Shown: positions 10,265-17,379 of the stretch, piece after piece
Layout of the letters: each line of letters opens with the position of its first letter
Numbering within the stretch: position 1 is the first letter of the stretch
DNA from: Ruminococcaceae bacterium BL-4
GTDB taxonomy: Bacteria; Bacillota; Clostridia; Oscillospirales; Acutalibacteraceae
Direction of reading: 5' to 3'
Assembly: GCA_902809935.1 (NCBI GenBank)
Contig: LR778134.1
Coordinates: 434,001-498,000, forward strand
Length of the DNA: 64,000 bases
Translations under genes and position numbers: made by a program
The notes under the pieces: generated by a model
Seen by the model: the letters and a program-made list of their open reading frames with translations, nothing else
Told to the model about the DNA's origin: nothing
Database searches by the model: none

Positions 10265-11325
10265 CGCTTTTTCCTCCCGCGCCAATATAAAACCAAGATC
10301 ACAAAAGCCAACAGCAGAGCAGTTATCACCGCCGGAACAGAATAGGTGGTCACATAATAAATTGTGCTAGTTCCAGGTTCCGACAACACAGCAGGATCAA
10401 AAGGCAAGCCATAATCGGTACACAATTTTTTAATATCGAGCAAATTGATAACCGGCAATCCTTTATCATGATAAAGATCCAATAGGCCGCTTTTCTCTGT
10501 TACCGGTGCCAACACCGTTTTCGGGCCCGTAACACCATAAACCATTTTCTTTCCGCTCACACCGATAGAAGTCATGTTGCCTCCCACCCCGACATAGCAG
10601 GAAATGGGGCCATATTCTTCATAGAGAGCCATGCGTTCTTGAAGATTCTTCTGAAAATCAGGTTCTTTCCAAAGAGTGATTCCCAAATTATGAAGACTCT
10701 GCTCCACTTGATTTCTCAGATTTGGATCCATGCTAAGGCCGCAGTCACTGTCGCCGCCCAGCGTCACTCTCAGTACGTTGTCCGTAAGCAGTCCATCCTT
10801 AACCAGCAGCTTCAGCATGGCCGGGAAAGTCAGCTCCGGGTTATTGGCCCCATAAGTAGAAGCTCCCACGGAAGGAATCGTCAGAGCCTTAACCTTCATT
10901 TCCTCGCAGGCACAAAGCACTGCCAGATTCATGGAAGGGAAAGAACCGGAGACCCCTACCCCTACCGTATCGCCTTGCTTAACTCCAGCCTTTTCCAAAA
11001 GTGCTACACATAGAGCAGCCATATCACTGTTTGCAGTGGTGCGCTTCGCTTGCAAATCCCCTAAGGTAGTAGTGATTCCATTGTATTCTTCTCCCAACAT
11101 ACCTGTCCCAAAAATATCCTCAGGATTTAAGGGAATGTTTCGCTCCTGCTTATAGTTTTTCACCGCATCCATACAGGCCTGCATACGCCGAGCGGCCGCC
11201 AGCCTGACTTCATAATCCGAAGTTTTCACCGACTGTCCGCCGACACTGATAAACCAAACCGCCAAACAAAGAACAAGGAGTAGAAAAACGAGGTGGATTT
11301 CCCGCCGTGTCAGCTTTTGCTTCAT
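10261..11325 (-). CDS. pgsW: Poly-gamma-glutamate system protein, PgsW-like
   Basis: Protein of 354 residues with one membrane segment near the N-terminus (about 12-30) and one near the C-terminus (about 325-348) followed by the basic tail WRGRKKR. The domain between them is therefore probably outside the cell. It contains glycine-rich stretches (GDTVGVGVSGSFPSMN, GVGGNMTSIG, GVTGPKTVLAPV) that suggest a ligand-binding fold. I recognise it from memory as the family named 'poly-gamma-glutamate system protein', which travels with PgsB and PgsC; its biochemical role is not known. Start at 11325 has AGGGGG seven bases upstream, and the gene begins ten bases after pgsC. No PgsA/CapA homolog is present, so PgsW may replace it (inference). 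Confidence 0.8.
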   Translation of the reverse strand: MKQKLTRREIHLVFLLLVLCLAVWFISVGGQSVKTSDYEVRLAAARRMQACMDAVKNYKQERNIPLNPEDIFGTGMLGEEYNGITTTLGDLQAKRTTANSDMAALCVALLEKAGVKQGDTVGVGVSGSFPSMNLAVLCACEEMKVKALTIPSVGASTYGANNPELTFPAMLKLLVKDGLLTDNVLRVTLGGDSDCGLSMDPNLRNQVEQSLHNLGITLWKEPDFQKNLQERMALYEEYGPISCYVGVGGNMTSIGVSGKKMVYGVTGPKTVLAPVTEKSGLLDLYHDKGLPVINLLDIKKLCTDYGLPFDPAVLSEPGTSTIYYVTTYSVPAVITALLLAFVILVLYWRGRKKR

Positions 11326-11335
11326 GGCGCACCCC

Positions 11336-11770
11336 CTATAAGCCCAACGCCGGGTGCCCAATTAGGAGCATAATGAGTGCCAAAACAGCCACCACAATGC
11401 CAAGAGATAAAATGGATTTTAAAAGGCCCTGACGCTCGAATTCCCGTGCCATGATTCCCGCTACAAGACAGCCGATCATGTTAGGATGTCCCAAAAACAG
11501 GCCGCTCATTGTTATCAACCAGTCGATCAAAAACGCTACCAGAATAGAGGCAGCAAAGCTTCTTCTCCCATAAAGGATCATTACGTTGCCCATCAGTTTT
11601 ACGATCCCCCAAGTCACAAAAGCAATCAGCAGTGTGTAAAAAACACGCTCCGGTGATTTTAGATTCAGGGCGATGTAACCGGGAACCACCAGACCCGCTG
11701 GAGACAGTTGGGTCAATTCGGAAAAAAGGACGCTGATGATCACTCCAAGAACCACAATATCATAATACAT
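11336..11770 (-). CDS. pgsC: Poly-gamma-glutamate biosynthesis protein PgsC (CapC)
   Basis: Protein of 144 residues with four to five membrane segments. The N-terminus reads LGVIISVLFSELTQLSPAGLVVPGYIAL, which is highly characteristic of PgsC/CapC. In Bacillus this protein forms the membrane synthase with PgsB and takes part in polymer elongation and passage through the membrane. Start at 11770 lies inside the end of pgsB (11-base overlap), behind GGAGGG. Length matches the family (about 150). Confidence 0.92.
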   Translation of the reverse strand: MYYDIVVLGVIISVLFSELTQLSPAGLVVPGYIALNLKSPERVFYTLLIAFVTWGIVKLMGNVMILYGRRSFAASILVAFLIDWLITMSGLFLGHPNMIGCLVAGIMAREFERQGLLKSILSLGIVVAVLALIMLLIGHPALGL

Positions 11771-12911
11771 CAGGGGTTCCCTCCTCACGAATTCGATCCA
11801 TTAGTTTTTTGCCTTCCATAGCAATGTTACCTGCCGCAAAAATCACATCTTCCGGTTGTAAACCAGAAAATTCAAGCTTTGCGGCTCTTTTATAAAGCTG
11901 TATTTCCGGCATCTTCTCTTTAGAGATGCGCCGAGGCAGAGTATGATACAGAAGTTTTCGTCCAGATCCCAAAAGCCATAAGGAATCCGGCGTCAAATCA
12001 CGCACCAGCTCTGCCATCTGTATCGTACGGGAAGCCCTATCTGCTCGACTATTTAAAAGCAAAATAAATTTTCCCTTCCCGAATTCCAGCTTTTTGTGCA
12101 GAGTCTCAAAGACTTTCAACGTAGACTGCAAATCGTTGATAGAGAGACCATTAATAAAAAGCGCACCCTTCCCGACCCGATAAAAAGACAAGGCATAAGG
12201 ATCCCTTTGATAGAAAGTATGCATTCCGAAAAGAGCTGTTTCCCGATTTACCCCCAATTGATCACAGACCGCCAAAGCTAAAGCCACATTATCCGGCCAA
12301 TCAATCGTCGCAAAAGATTCTTCCGGTAAAACTTGAAAAATTCTTGTCCCAAGAGCTTGCGCATTTTTTGCCAGCACGCTGAATTGCTCCTGCTCGGCAG
12401 TAAACAAAATACCTGCCTTAGGAATTGTATTAGACAACGCCTCGGCAATCTCCGGCAACGTTTCCCCCATCACATCCGTGTGATCCAACCGTACATTCGT
12501 AATCACACCGATGTCTGCCCGCACCATCCGGTGCTGGGAAATATTCTGGTACACTGTATTCACAGCCATACATTCGATCACAAGCACATCAGCGTGCTCC
12601 TTAGCCGCTTTATGTAAAATCTGCAGTTGTTCGCGAATATTCGCTGCCCCTCGGCGGTGAATCAGCTGCTCCACCCCGTCCGTATTAATGGTCATGGGTA
12701 ATGTCCCGGTCGTTTTGCAGAACACCCGCAGCCCTGCAGCCCGCAAACCGCCGTCAATCAGGCGAGTTGTACTGGATTTTCCACGGGTCCCGTTCACATA
12801 AACTACGTGCTTTATGGCACGGCGATCTTTTATGGCACGGCGATTTTCCCAGATTAAGTAGCCGAAAAAGACAGCTGCCAAAGCCAAAACCACCCCGATG
12901 GACTTTGTCAT
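11760..12911 (-). CDS. pgsB: Poly-gamma-glutamate synthase PgsB (CapB), Mur-ligase family
   Basis: Protein of 383 residues. One N-terminal membrane anchor (about 4-21) precedes a Mur-ligase-like ATPase domain with P-loop NGTRGKSSTTR (40-50), the CMAVNT segment and TNVRLDHTDVMG. PgsB ligates glutamates through the gamma-carboxyl with ATP. A six-residue in-frame duplication, RRAIKD/RRAIKH, sits between the anchor and the P-loop. The start overlaps the preceding amidohydrolase stop (ATGA) and has AAGGAGG eight bases upstream. Confidence 0.93.
   Translation of the reverse strand: MTKSIGVVLALAAVFFGYLIWENRRAIKDRRAIKHVVYVNGTRGKSSTTRLIDGGLRAAGLRVFCKTTGTLPMTINTDGVEQLIHRRGAANIREQLQILHKAAKEHADVLVIECMAVNTVYQNISQHRMVRADIGVITNVRLDHTDVMGETLPEIAEALSNTIPKAGILFTAEQEQFSVLAKNAQALGTRIFQVLPEESFATIDWPDNVALALAVCDQLGVNRETALFGMHTFYQRDPYALSFYRVGKGALFINGLSINDLQSTLKVFETLHKKLEFGKGKFILLLNSRADRASRTIQMAELVRDLTPDSLWLLGSGRKLLYHTLPRRISKEKMPEIQLYKRAAKLEFSGLQPEDVIFAAGNIAMEGKKLMDRIREEGTPDVL
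12811..12846 (-). repeat. 18-base tandem duplication inside pgsB
   Basis: Two adjacent near-identical 18-base units (TTTATGGCACGGCGAT plus two bases) encode RRAIKD then RRAIKH in the short segment linking the PgsB membrane anchor to its ATPase domain. In frame, so the protein is not broken. Confidence 0.85.
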
Positions 12912-13687
12912 CGTGGTACCTCCTTTTCCTCCATCCCATACCAGTCCAGAATGAAATGGATCAGGGCCAAGTGATCTCCTACCCGACGCTCGAGAGGATA
13001 CCCTCGGAAGGTTTCTATCGTTAAAGATGGAATATTTAATTTTTCGGCAACGGTTCGGTTGATACTCCCAGGCATCCCAGGACCATAAAAATTATAAGGT
13101 TCAGCGCACAAGGTTCCGGCGGCAGTATCGGACAAAATTGCGTCTATTAAATCTTCAATACCATCCATTTTCGTAACAATAATGGAGCTACCCAGATAAT
13201 CCCAATTTTTTTGCTTAGGCAAAGCCTCATGGAGATCCACCACCAATGCAGGCTGTTCCCGCTGGATCAGTTCCCACAGCTCCGCAGCCAATTGCTCGCT
13301 GGGATCTCCTTTTGGATCACCCGGAAACAGACGGTTTAAATCCCAATTTTCTGCCGTATAACGAACATTATGCTTGGCACCGTAAACGTTGGCGGGTGAC
13401 AAAATGTACAGCGTACCAGCTTTAATCAAAGCTGTACGTTTTAACCGGTTGGCAGCTTCCCAGCCGGCTGTCTCGTCACCGTGGAGCCCACCAACCACCA
13501 CCAAACTAGGTCCGGGGCTGCTGCCTTTAAGAATCACCAGTTGGGTTTCCATGTCGGTACCTTGAGCCAACAGACTTGTGGAAATTGTTGAAAAAGGAGC
13601 AGAACTACTCGGCACCCCGGTCAAGATCAAGCATAACAGAAAACACAGTAAAATGCCACCTCTACGCAGGAGAACATTTGGATTCAC
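12908..13687 (-). CDS. AstE/aspartoacylase-like zinc amidohydrolase, short extracytoplasmic form
   Basis: Protein of 259 residues. An N-terminal hydrophobic segment (about 10-28) is a signal peptide or anchor. The rest is an M14-like succinylglutamate desuccinylase/aspartoacylase fold: zinc ligands His69 and Glu72 in GGLHGDETAG, DLNRLFPG (116-123), His153 in DLHEALPK and catalytic-type Glu225 in TIETF. Known relatives cut an amide bond next to a carboxylate such as N-acyl-glutamate or aspartate. Starts with GTG behind GGAGG. It heads the second transcription unit and is coupled to pgsB, so a gamma-glutamyl amide is a natural substrate guess (inference). Confidence 0.83.
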   Translation of the reverse strand: MNPNVLLRRGGILLCFLLCLILTGVPSSSAPFSTISTSLLAQGTDMETQLVILKGSSPGPSLVVVGGLHGDETAGWEAANRLKRTALIKAGTLYILSPANVYGAKHNVRYTAENWDLNRLFPGDPKGDPSEQLAAELWELIQREQPALVVDLHEALPKQKNWDYLGSSIIVTKMDGIEDLIDAILSDTAAGTLCAEPYNFYGPGMPGSINRTVAEKLNIPSLTIETFRGYPLERRVGDHLALIHFILDWYGMEEKEVPR

Positions 13688-13766
13688 TGTGATCTCACCT
13701 CCATCTAATGGTTCCTTAATGGGGATTCCGGATACTTTTGCAAAGCAAAAACCACTTATTAAATAT

Positions 13767-13787
13767 TTGTATTACATTATAATACAA
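13767..13787. promoter_or_regulatory. Perfect palindrome over the -10 box of the pgs promoter
   Basis: TTGTATTA, five bases, TAATACAA: perfect eight-base arms that cover the -10 hexamer. This is the right place for a repressor or for an autoregulating response regulator. The binding protein is unknown. Confidence 0.55.
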
Positions 13788-13804
13788 TGTCCAATTATTA
13801 TCAA
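13776..13804 (-). promoter_or_regulatory. Sigma-A promoter for the amidohydrolase-pgsBCW-two-component unit
   Basis: Minus strand TTGATA (13799-13804), 17-base spacer, TATAAT (13776-13781). A near-consensus promoter that gives seven genes (13687 down to 8206) their own transcript. The leader is about 80 bases. Confidence 0.8.
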
Positions 13805-13830
13805 TAAAGTATTTATTTTCCTTATAAAAG

Positions 13831-13873
13831 CCGGTGTGAACCCATGGATTTTAAAATCCTGGACTCACACCGG
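13831..13873 (-). terminator. Hairpin after the long amidohydrolase gene
   Basis: Nine-base outer stem CCGGTGTGA / TCACACCGG with inner GGATTTTAAAATCC stem, then CTTTTATAA on the minus strand. The T-tract is weak, so it may be a leaky terminator that partly separates the ggt-side genes from the pgs-side genes. Confidence 0.65.
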
Positions 13874-13932
13874 TACGGTAAGGATGAAAAAGTATGAAAA
13901 AAGACGAAATCTTTACAAGAATAAAGTTGTAC

Positions 13933-15084
13933 TCAGTTTAAGAAAGAACCTAAATGGGGACCACCTAATTGAGAGGGGTCAGCATCCGTAAACATTTGCT
14001 CATATCCAGGAACATTTTCAAAGCTGATTGGTTTATCGCTATGGATGGAACTAAAAGCTTTTGTATATTCGATGATTCCCTGCAGATGACGACCGACACG
14101 TTCTTCAATCGGATGGCCTTTTTCATCATAAGGAACATAGAGGAAGCCCTGCTTTGCAGCACTGACATAGAATTTATCCTTGCCGGTCAAAGCCATTTCT
14201 TCATTGGTAGCACCACGCAAACGACCCTGAGAAGCATTCGGGGCTTCCATCAAAATTGGATAGGTATCTGTGTAGTCACCAAGTTCCCGATGACTCAGGC
14301 CATGTAAGTTGGCAGGCGAAGGCTCCAAACTCATTTCAATGCCATCCATCTGCAGCTCCAGCATACCCTGTGCAGCGAAATCCATGGATTTTTCATGGGC
14401 AACCGTCGCATCATTAACCGGGTATTCAGGAGATGACTCATGCAAATCAAATGTCAGGTTGACACCCTCTTTATCGATCAGCTGTACGATAGCATAAGCA
14501 GTCTTTTCCATCAGATTGCCATCAGGTTTGCCAGGATAAGAACGGTTCAAGTTTCGAGTTTCGGAACCGGACAGTCGCTGACCGGAACCTGCATGAATAT
14601 ACACATCCGGATCAGGCCACTGGTCAACAGGATTTGCCGCACGAGAGCCGTAACGGAACTGACGTACCTGCCCATTCTTATTTGTAATATGCAAATACTG
14701 TGGAGAAGCCTCCTGGGCATCATTGTTTGTAAAGCCACTGTTGCAGGCTCTGGGGATAACATAGACGGTTCCTTGGTCCACTTTGACATTTTCCAAGAAT
14801 GTCACAGCGGCTAAATAGCCGGCAGGCTCGTTAGGATGAGTACCACCCAAAAGCAACATAGAGCCACCGGGCTTAGAACCTTTGAACACATAAACCGGCG
14901 TATCTCCATAGGTACCTTTCAAATCTCCAAAGTAGTCACTCAGCATCTTTGTCTCCGTCACGTTAGCACTGGGATACAGCGTATCCGGTTTTTTAACATC
15001 CATAAAGTTTTTACCGGTTACAGCCGCAATTGTAAGCGCTGCCACAAGACAGATGGTAGCTGAAATAACATTCTTCTTACCCAT
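13933..15084 (-). CDS. AstE/aspartoacylase-like zinc amidohydrolase, long extracytoplasmic form
   Basis: Protein of 383 residues with an N-terminal membrane or signal segment (about 6-24). M14-like motifs: His83 and Glu86 in GGTHPNEPAG, RNLNRSYPGK, the third zinc histidine in FDLHESSPE, and PILMEAPNASQGRLRG near the active-site glutamate. Compared with the 259-residue protein it has insertions of about 120 residues (for example around 110-165 and 215-260), so the two are not simple duplicates and may act on different bonds or chain ends. Start at 15084 with AAAGGAG upstream, 19 bases after the small membrane protein. Same operon as the TRAP permease. Confidence 0.82.
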   Translation of the reverse strand: MGKKNVISATICLVAALTIAAVTGKNFMDVKKPDTLYPSANVTETKMLSDYFGDLKGTYGDTPVYVFKGSKPGGSMLLLGGTHPNEPAGYLAAVTFLENVKVDQGTVYVIPRACNSGFTNNDAQEASPQYLHITNKNGQVRQFRYGSRAANPVDQWPDPDVYIHAGSGQRLSGSETRNLNRSYPGKPDGNLMEKTAYAIVQLIDKEGVNLTFDLHESSPEYPVNDATVAHEKSMDFAAQGMLELQMDGIEMSLEPSPANLHGLSHRELGDYTDTYPILMEAPNASQGRLRGATNEEMALTGKDKFYVSAAKQGFLYVPYDEKGHPIEERVGRHLQGIIEYTKAFSSIHSDKPISFENVPGYEQMFTDADPSQLGGPHLGSFLN

Positions 15085-15103
15085 AAAGTCAAATTCTCCT
15101 TTC

Positions 15104-15253
15104 TTATTTAATCATTAGAAAACGTAAGATTAACGGAATCACCACAAGAGCGGCGTTTGCCTGGAGCGCAACTTTCTTTTCCGTGAATAGATTCCAAATC
15201 GTGAAAATCAGAACAAGTGCTACGATTGCACGGTAAATCAGTGTAATTACCAT
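15104..15253 (-). CDS. Small two-helix membrane protein (49 residues)
   Basis: An open frame beginning MVITLIYRAIVALVL and ending LRFLMIK. It has a first hydrophobic helix (2-22), a short charged turn FTEKK (23-27) and a second helix (33-47). Stop and start sit neatly between the permease (18 bases before) and the long amidohydrolase (19 bases after) with GGAAGGA upstream. It reads in the operon direction, and the spacing is what a real gene would show. No family recognised. It could be a minimal stand-in for the missing TRAP small subunit (DctQ, usually four helices), or an accessory to the amidohydrolase. Confidence 0.7.
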   Translation of the reverse strand: MVITLIYRAIVALVLIFTIWNLFTEKKVALQANAALVVIPLILRFLMIK

Positions 15254-15271
15254 ATCGCTTCAGATCCTTCC

Positions 15272-16540
15272 TTATATAATCTTCGCCAGTTGTGGAGAAA
15301 ATATAATGATAACGGTTGCCCAAACGATCATAATGATAGCGGGAACGATGCATTTTTTGAGGATGTCCGTATACTTCTCAACGCCGACAACCTGCGCTGC
15401 AAAAATACCAGCCAGCGCAGTAGGAGGCATCATGTCTCCCAAAGAGGCGATAAGAGAAATGGCCGCCGCGGTGATAACCTGATTTTTTGCCAAAAAGGCA
15501 AGCAAAAACGGAACGCCCAAAACAGAAGATGCACCATAAGAAGATACCGCGCCAAACAACGGGATGGAGATTGCCATGGCCAAATAACGCCATGCATCCG
15601 GAATACTTAGGCAGACGTTTACGATGAAACCGCGTACGCCAGTCAAAGTCATGATCTGAATGAACATTCCTACGCCCATTAAAATACCAAGCACGGGAAG
15701 GACCGTATTAATAGCTTCTTTGGCGGTCTTAAGTACAGGAACCTTTTTACCGGTAAACAGTCCCACAATAGCGCTTATAAGGAAAACTAGCGGCATCCCC
15801 AAATCCGGGATAGCAGGGACAGCTTTGTTCAGAATCATGAGAAATACACAAACTAAAATCGGAATATAATTTCGGAATCCATATTTTTCACGGGATTCGG
15901 TATTCATTCGCTGCCGAATTGCCTCATAATCCAGATGTCTGACATATTTAAAGCCAAGCATCAGTACAAACAGGAAAGCCAGTGGGAAAGTGAGCAGTGC
16001 CAGCGGACCTTCAAAGCCCACATAGGGAAGGTCGACGCCGCCGCCAATCAACATCGCCGGAATATTGACCGGAGGGGCGATCATTCCTAGGATTCCGCCC
16101 ATAGCAATGATACAACCGGTTTCCAGCTTTGGAATTCCCATCAAAATTAGAACCGGCATCATAATGGAACCCGCAGAAAGAACTGCTGCAGTGGAAGAAC
16201 CTGTAATCATGCCGGGGAACATAATAACCAACATAATAAGGCACAAAAGCAGTGCTGGGACTTTGTGAAAACGCTCCACGATCATACAGGACAGTGCGTC
16301 AAGGGAACCATTTTCCTGCAAAACTTTCATAAAGATCATGGCACAGGCGATTACTAAGATCGTATCTACATAAGAAAATGTACCTTCAACCAAGTGGCGA
16401 AGTGGAATTCCTTGGCCGCCGATTAAAGCACCTGCAATGGCAGAAATCACCATTGAGATACTCACCGGTAGCTTTAGCCAAAAGCAGCCGGCGATAAATA
16501 CAATGACCATGGCGATGAAAATAATCAATTCAATGCACAT
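15272..16540 (-). CDS. TRAP-type transporter large permease (DctM-like)
   Basis: Protein of 422 residues, almost entirely hydrophobic, with about 11-12 membrane segments. Motifs such as FPGMITGSSTAAVLSAGSI and GGILGMIAPPVNIPAM in the first half, and VSSYGASSVLGVPFL and SLGDMMPPTALAGI in the second, show the two-fold DctM repeat. TRAP permeases import organic acids (C4-dicarboxylates, sialic acid, glutamate) with sodium or proton gradients and normally need a DctQ small subunit and a DctP binding protein. Neither is obvious here. Start at 16540 has AAAGGAGG seven bases upstream. Its place between a lipoprotein and amidohydrolases suggests uptake of their product. Confidence 0.85.
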   Translation of the reverse strand: MCIELIIFIAMVIVFIAGCFWLKLPVSISMVISAIAGALIGGQGIPLRHLVEGTFSYVDTILVIACAMIFMKVLQENGSLDALSCMIVERFHKVPALLLCLIMLVIMFPGMITGSSTAAVLSAGSIMMPVLILMGIPKLETGCIIAMGGILGMIAPPVNIPAMLIGGGVDLPYVGFEGPLALLTFPLAFLFVLMLGFKYVRHLDYEAIRQRMNTESREKYGFRNYIPILVCVFLMILNKAVPAIPDLGMPLVFLISAIVGLFTGKKVPVLKTAKEAINTVLPVLGILMGVGMFIQIMTLTGVRGFIVNVCLSIPDAWRYLAMAISIPLFGAVSSYGASSVLGVPFLLAFLAKNQVITAAAISLIASLGDMMPPTALAGIFAAQVVGVEKYTDILKKCIVPAIIMIVWATVIIIFSPQLAKII

Positions 16541-16643
16541 GCAAAAACCTCCTTTAATAAAGAAAATCTGCCGCCGTTCATCCATCTGATGCAGTGGCAG
16601 ATTTTCATGCTAGGGATATAGTGAGAAGATATAAGAAGAAGTT

Positions 16644-17291
16644 TTACTTGAAAGCAGCTTTAAGGACCTCTGGAACATCCGTTATTTTATCAACAGTATC
16701 CATTGGAATGGATTCGGAAGCCGCCAAGCCTTTCATCATCCCGTCTTTATCCCCCTCAGCTACTACAATTGCATAGTCGGCTTTCTCAAAAGCGGGTTTA
16801 ATAAACTTATCGGACAATTCACCGCGGCGGGTTTGACCACCAGTATGCATGGCGATAATCGTCAATCCCTTGGCCTTCGCAGCGTCAACCAATTTTGCAA
16901 CTCGGGCTAATTCCTGGTCTGCATCAATACCAGCAGCGCCAAGTCCTTTTGAAGAACCGCCGATTGCCAAAACCAGAGTCTTGGCATTGCCAATTGAATC
17001 CGCAGTAGCTAAATGGTCAGTCGTAGGATCTATGTTAATCTTCTTGAATAAAGTCTTTACCATTTCTACATCAGCGCTCTGTCCAACAGAGGTAAGCAGG
17101 ATAGGCTGCTCCGCGATGGGTTGTTTGAGGCCTTGCACGCTGGTGGAAGCAGCACCGGAAGCAGCCGAAGAAGCCGTGGAATGTGCTGCGCTCTGTGCTG
17201 CAGAGGACGTACCACCAGATTCACCACAAGCCGCCATAGAGACGACCATCATTAGAGCTGCCACAAACGCTAAACCTTTTTTGAGTTTCAT
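16644..17291 (-). CDS. DUF6305-like lipoprotein
   Basis: Protein of 215 residues. Lipoprotein signal peptide with lipobox SMAAC (Cys22), then an Ser/Ala-rich linker (about 25-55), then a compact domain beginning PILLTSVGQSADVEMVKTLF with GGSSKGLGAAGI in the middle. I associate this with the DUF6305 family, function unknown. A cell-surface substrate-binding role for the neighbouring TRAP permease is plausible, though it does not look like DctP. AGGAGG precedes the ATG. It lies between ggt and the permease in one transcript. Confidence 0.7.
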   Translation of the reverse strand: MKLKKGLAFVAALMMVVSMAACGESGGTSSAAQSAAHSTASSAASGAASTSVQGLKQPIAEQPILLTSVGQSADVEMVKTLFKKINIDPTTDHLATADSIGNAKTLVLAIGGSSKGLGAAGIDADQELARVAKLVDAAKAKGLTIIAMHTGGQTRRGELSDKFIKPAFEKADYAIVVAEGDKDGMMKGLAASESIPMDTVDKITDVPEVLKAAFK

Positions 17292-17379
17292 AATTGTTTT
17301 CCTCCTGAGATTTTACTAAATGCCGAAAAATGCCAGAAATTTTTCCCTTTTACAGGGAACCTAATTAAAATCAGAGTGC

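Noticed and set aside
12811-12846. Short repeat as a CRISPR or mobile repeat
   Set aside because: Only two units, without spacers, in frame inside pgsB.
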